Assembly: GCA_036986275.1 (NCBI GenBank)
Contig: BTRG01000001.1
Location: 58,118 to 122,117 of the forward strand
From: BTRG01 sp036986275
GTDB taxonomy: Bacteria; Pseudomonadota; Gammaproteobacteria; Acidiferrobacterales; SZUA-150
Length of the DNA: 64,000 nt
Direction: 5' to 3'
In this document: piece by piece, positions 63,744 through 64,000 of the stretch
How the letters are laid out: each line of letters starts with the position of its first letter
Position numbering within the stretch: the stretch's first letter is position 1
Notes under the pieces: generated by a model
The model's input: the letters and a program-made list of their open reading frames with translations, nothing else
Database searches by the model: none
What the model was told of the DNA's origin: nothing
Translations under genes and position numbers: made by a program

Positions 63744-63779
63744 AAACACAGAGAACAATATAAACACAGAGAACAATAT
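63744..63779. repeat. Tandem 18-bp direct repeat
   Basis: Two adjacent copies of AAACACAGAGAACAATAT lie just before the inverted repeat at the window end. Confidence 0.85.
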
Positions 63780-63780
63780 A

Positions 63781-63864
63781 TAGACAAGATTTACAGGATT
63801 AACATGATGTAAAAAATAAAACATATCGTAAAAACAATCCTGTGAATCCCGTAAATCCTGTCTA
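63781..63864. repeat. MITE-like inverted repeat (ACAGGATT family)
   Basis: The arms are 63781-63808 and 63836-63864. They read TAGACAAGATTTACAGGATT on the left and, reversed, TAGACAGGATTTACGGGATT on the right, with a few differences. Such AATCCTGT-rich palindromes are common intergenic repeats in many bacterial genomes. Nothing else is recognisable to the end of the window. Confidence 0.7.
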
Positions 63865-64000
63865 AATTGTTTTCCTAGGTTAGGGAACCTCTGATCATTT
63901 AGTGTTTTTTAATAATTACTGTTTCTATTTTTGTTAAAACACTCAATCATGTTCAAAAGTGATGATTTTTCATCGTTAATTACCGTTATTTGATGAGTTA

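Noticed and set aside
1..64000. CRISPR array
   Set aside because: No regularly spaced direct repeats were seen; the repeats present are palindromic or two-copy tandem.
63879..64000. Insertion sequence end at the right edge (GGGAACCTCTGA)
   Set aside because: The motif resembles some IS ends, but no transposase or partner repeat is in the window, so it cannot be supported.

Overview
This 64 kb window is a chromosomal segment of a gammaproteobacterium. The basis is gene order and family membership, with no 16S in view. The block pilMNOPQ-aroK-aroB-dgt-gltBD-hemE, together with comM/ubiK, TorF-glnK-amtB, speA/speE and a membrane-anchored cytochrome c5, is typical of this class. MITE-like intergenic repeats of kinds common in environmental (for example sulfur-oxidising) gammaproteobacteria fit as well. 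Species and genus cannot be fixed from the sequence alone.

Region 1 (1-19.7 kb, all + strand) is a dense signalling island. It encodes five hybrid or classical histidine kinases (the first cut by the window edge), a REC-PAS-GGDEF-EAL protein, a REC-PAS protein, an HDOD protein, an HD-GYP response regulator, a stand-alone REC protein, an MglA-type small GTPase, and a receiver fused to a GspE/PilB-type secretion or pilus ATPase. Five receivers share a KPW-type output loop but are joined to five different outputs. Three kinases carry nearly interchangeable catalytic halves. A PhnD-like periplasmic binding protein without a transporter sits in front of a large multi-PAS kinase. A 565-bp segment with 29-bp inverted ends and an S23/IVS-type four-helix-bundle gene is inserted between two of the signalling genes and supplies part of the signal peptide of the next protein.

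Region 2 (19.9-31.3 kb) holds tRNA-Arg(CCG), cytochrome c5, comM, ubiK and two TorF-family porins. The second porin leads a glnK-amtB operon preceded by a clear sigma-54 promoter and two NtrC-type sites. Then, on the minus strand, comes a tandem PhnD-like binding protein translationally coupled to a membrane GGDEF-EAL protein.

Region 3 (30.5-41 kb) contains speE and speA (divergent), argS with a SPOR-domain protein, two small lipoproteins on either side of a bidirectional terminator, an uncharacterised conserved gene and PBP1A.

Region 4 (41-56.4 kb) is the type IV pilus alignment/secretin operon pilMNOPQ followed by shikimate genes, dGTPase, glutamate synthase and uroporphyrinogen decarboxylase. 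It is ordinary housekeeping.

Region 5 (56.4-64 kb) has a Cys-rich small protein, a POTRA/beta-barrel outer membrane protein, two paralogous GGDEF proteins (one with a destroyed active site but an intact I-site, one apparently active), a glycosyltransferase-DUF218 fusion, a chalcone-isomerase-like secreted protein and a YfaZ-type outer membrane protein. The window ends in intergenic repeats.

The overall theme is c-di-GMP and phosphorelay control of surface behaviour: pilus ATPase, MglA GTPase, pilus machinery, and GGDEF/EAL/HD-GYP enzymes.
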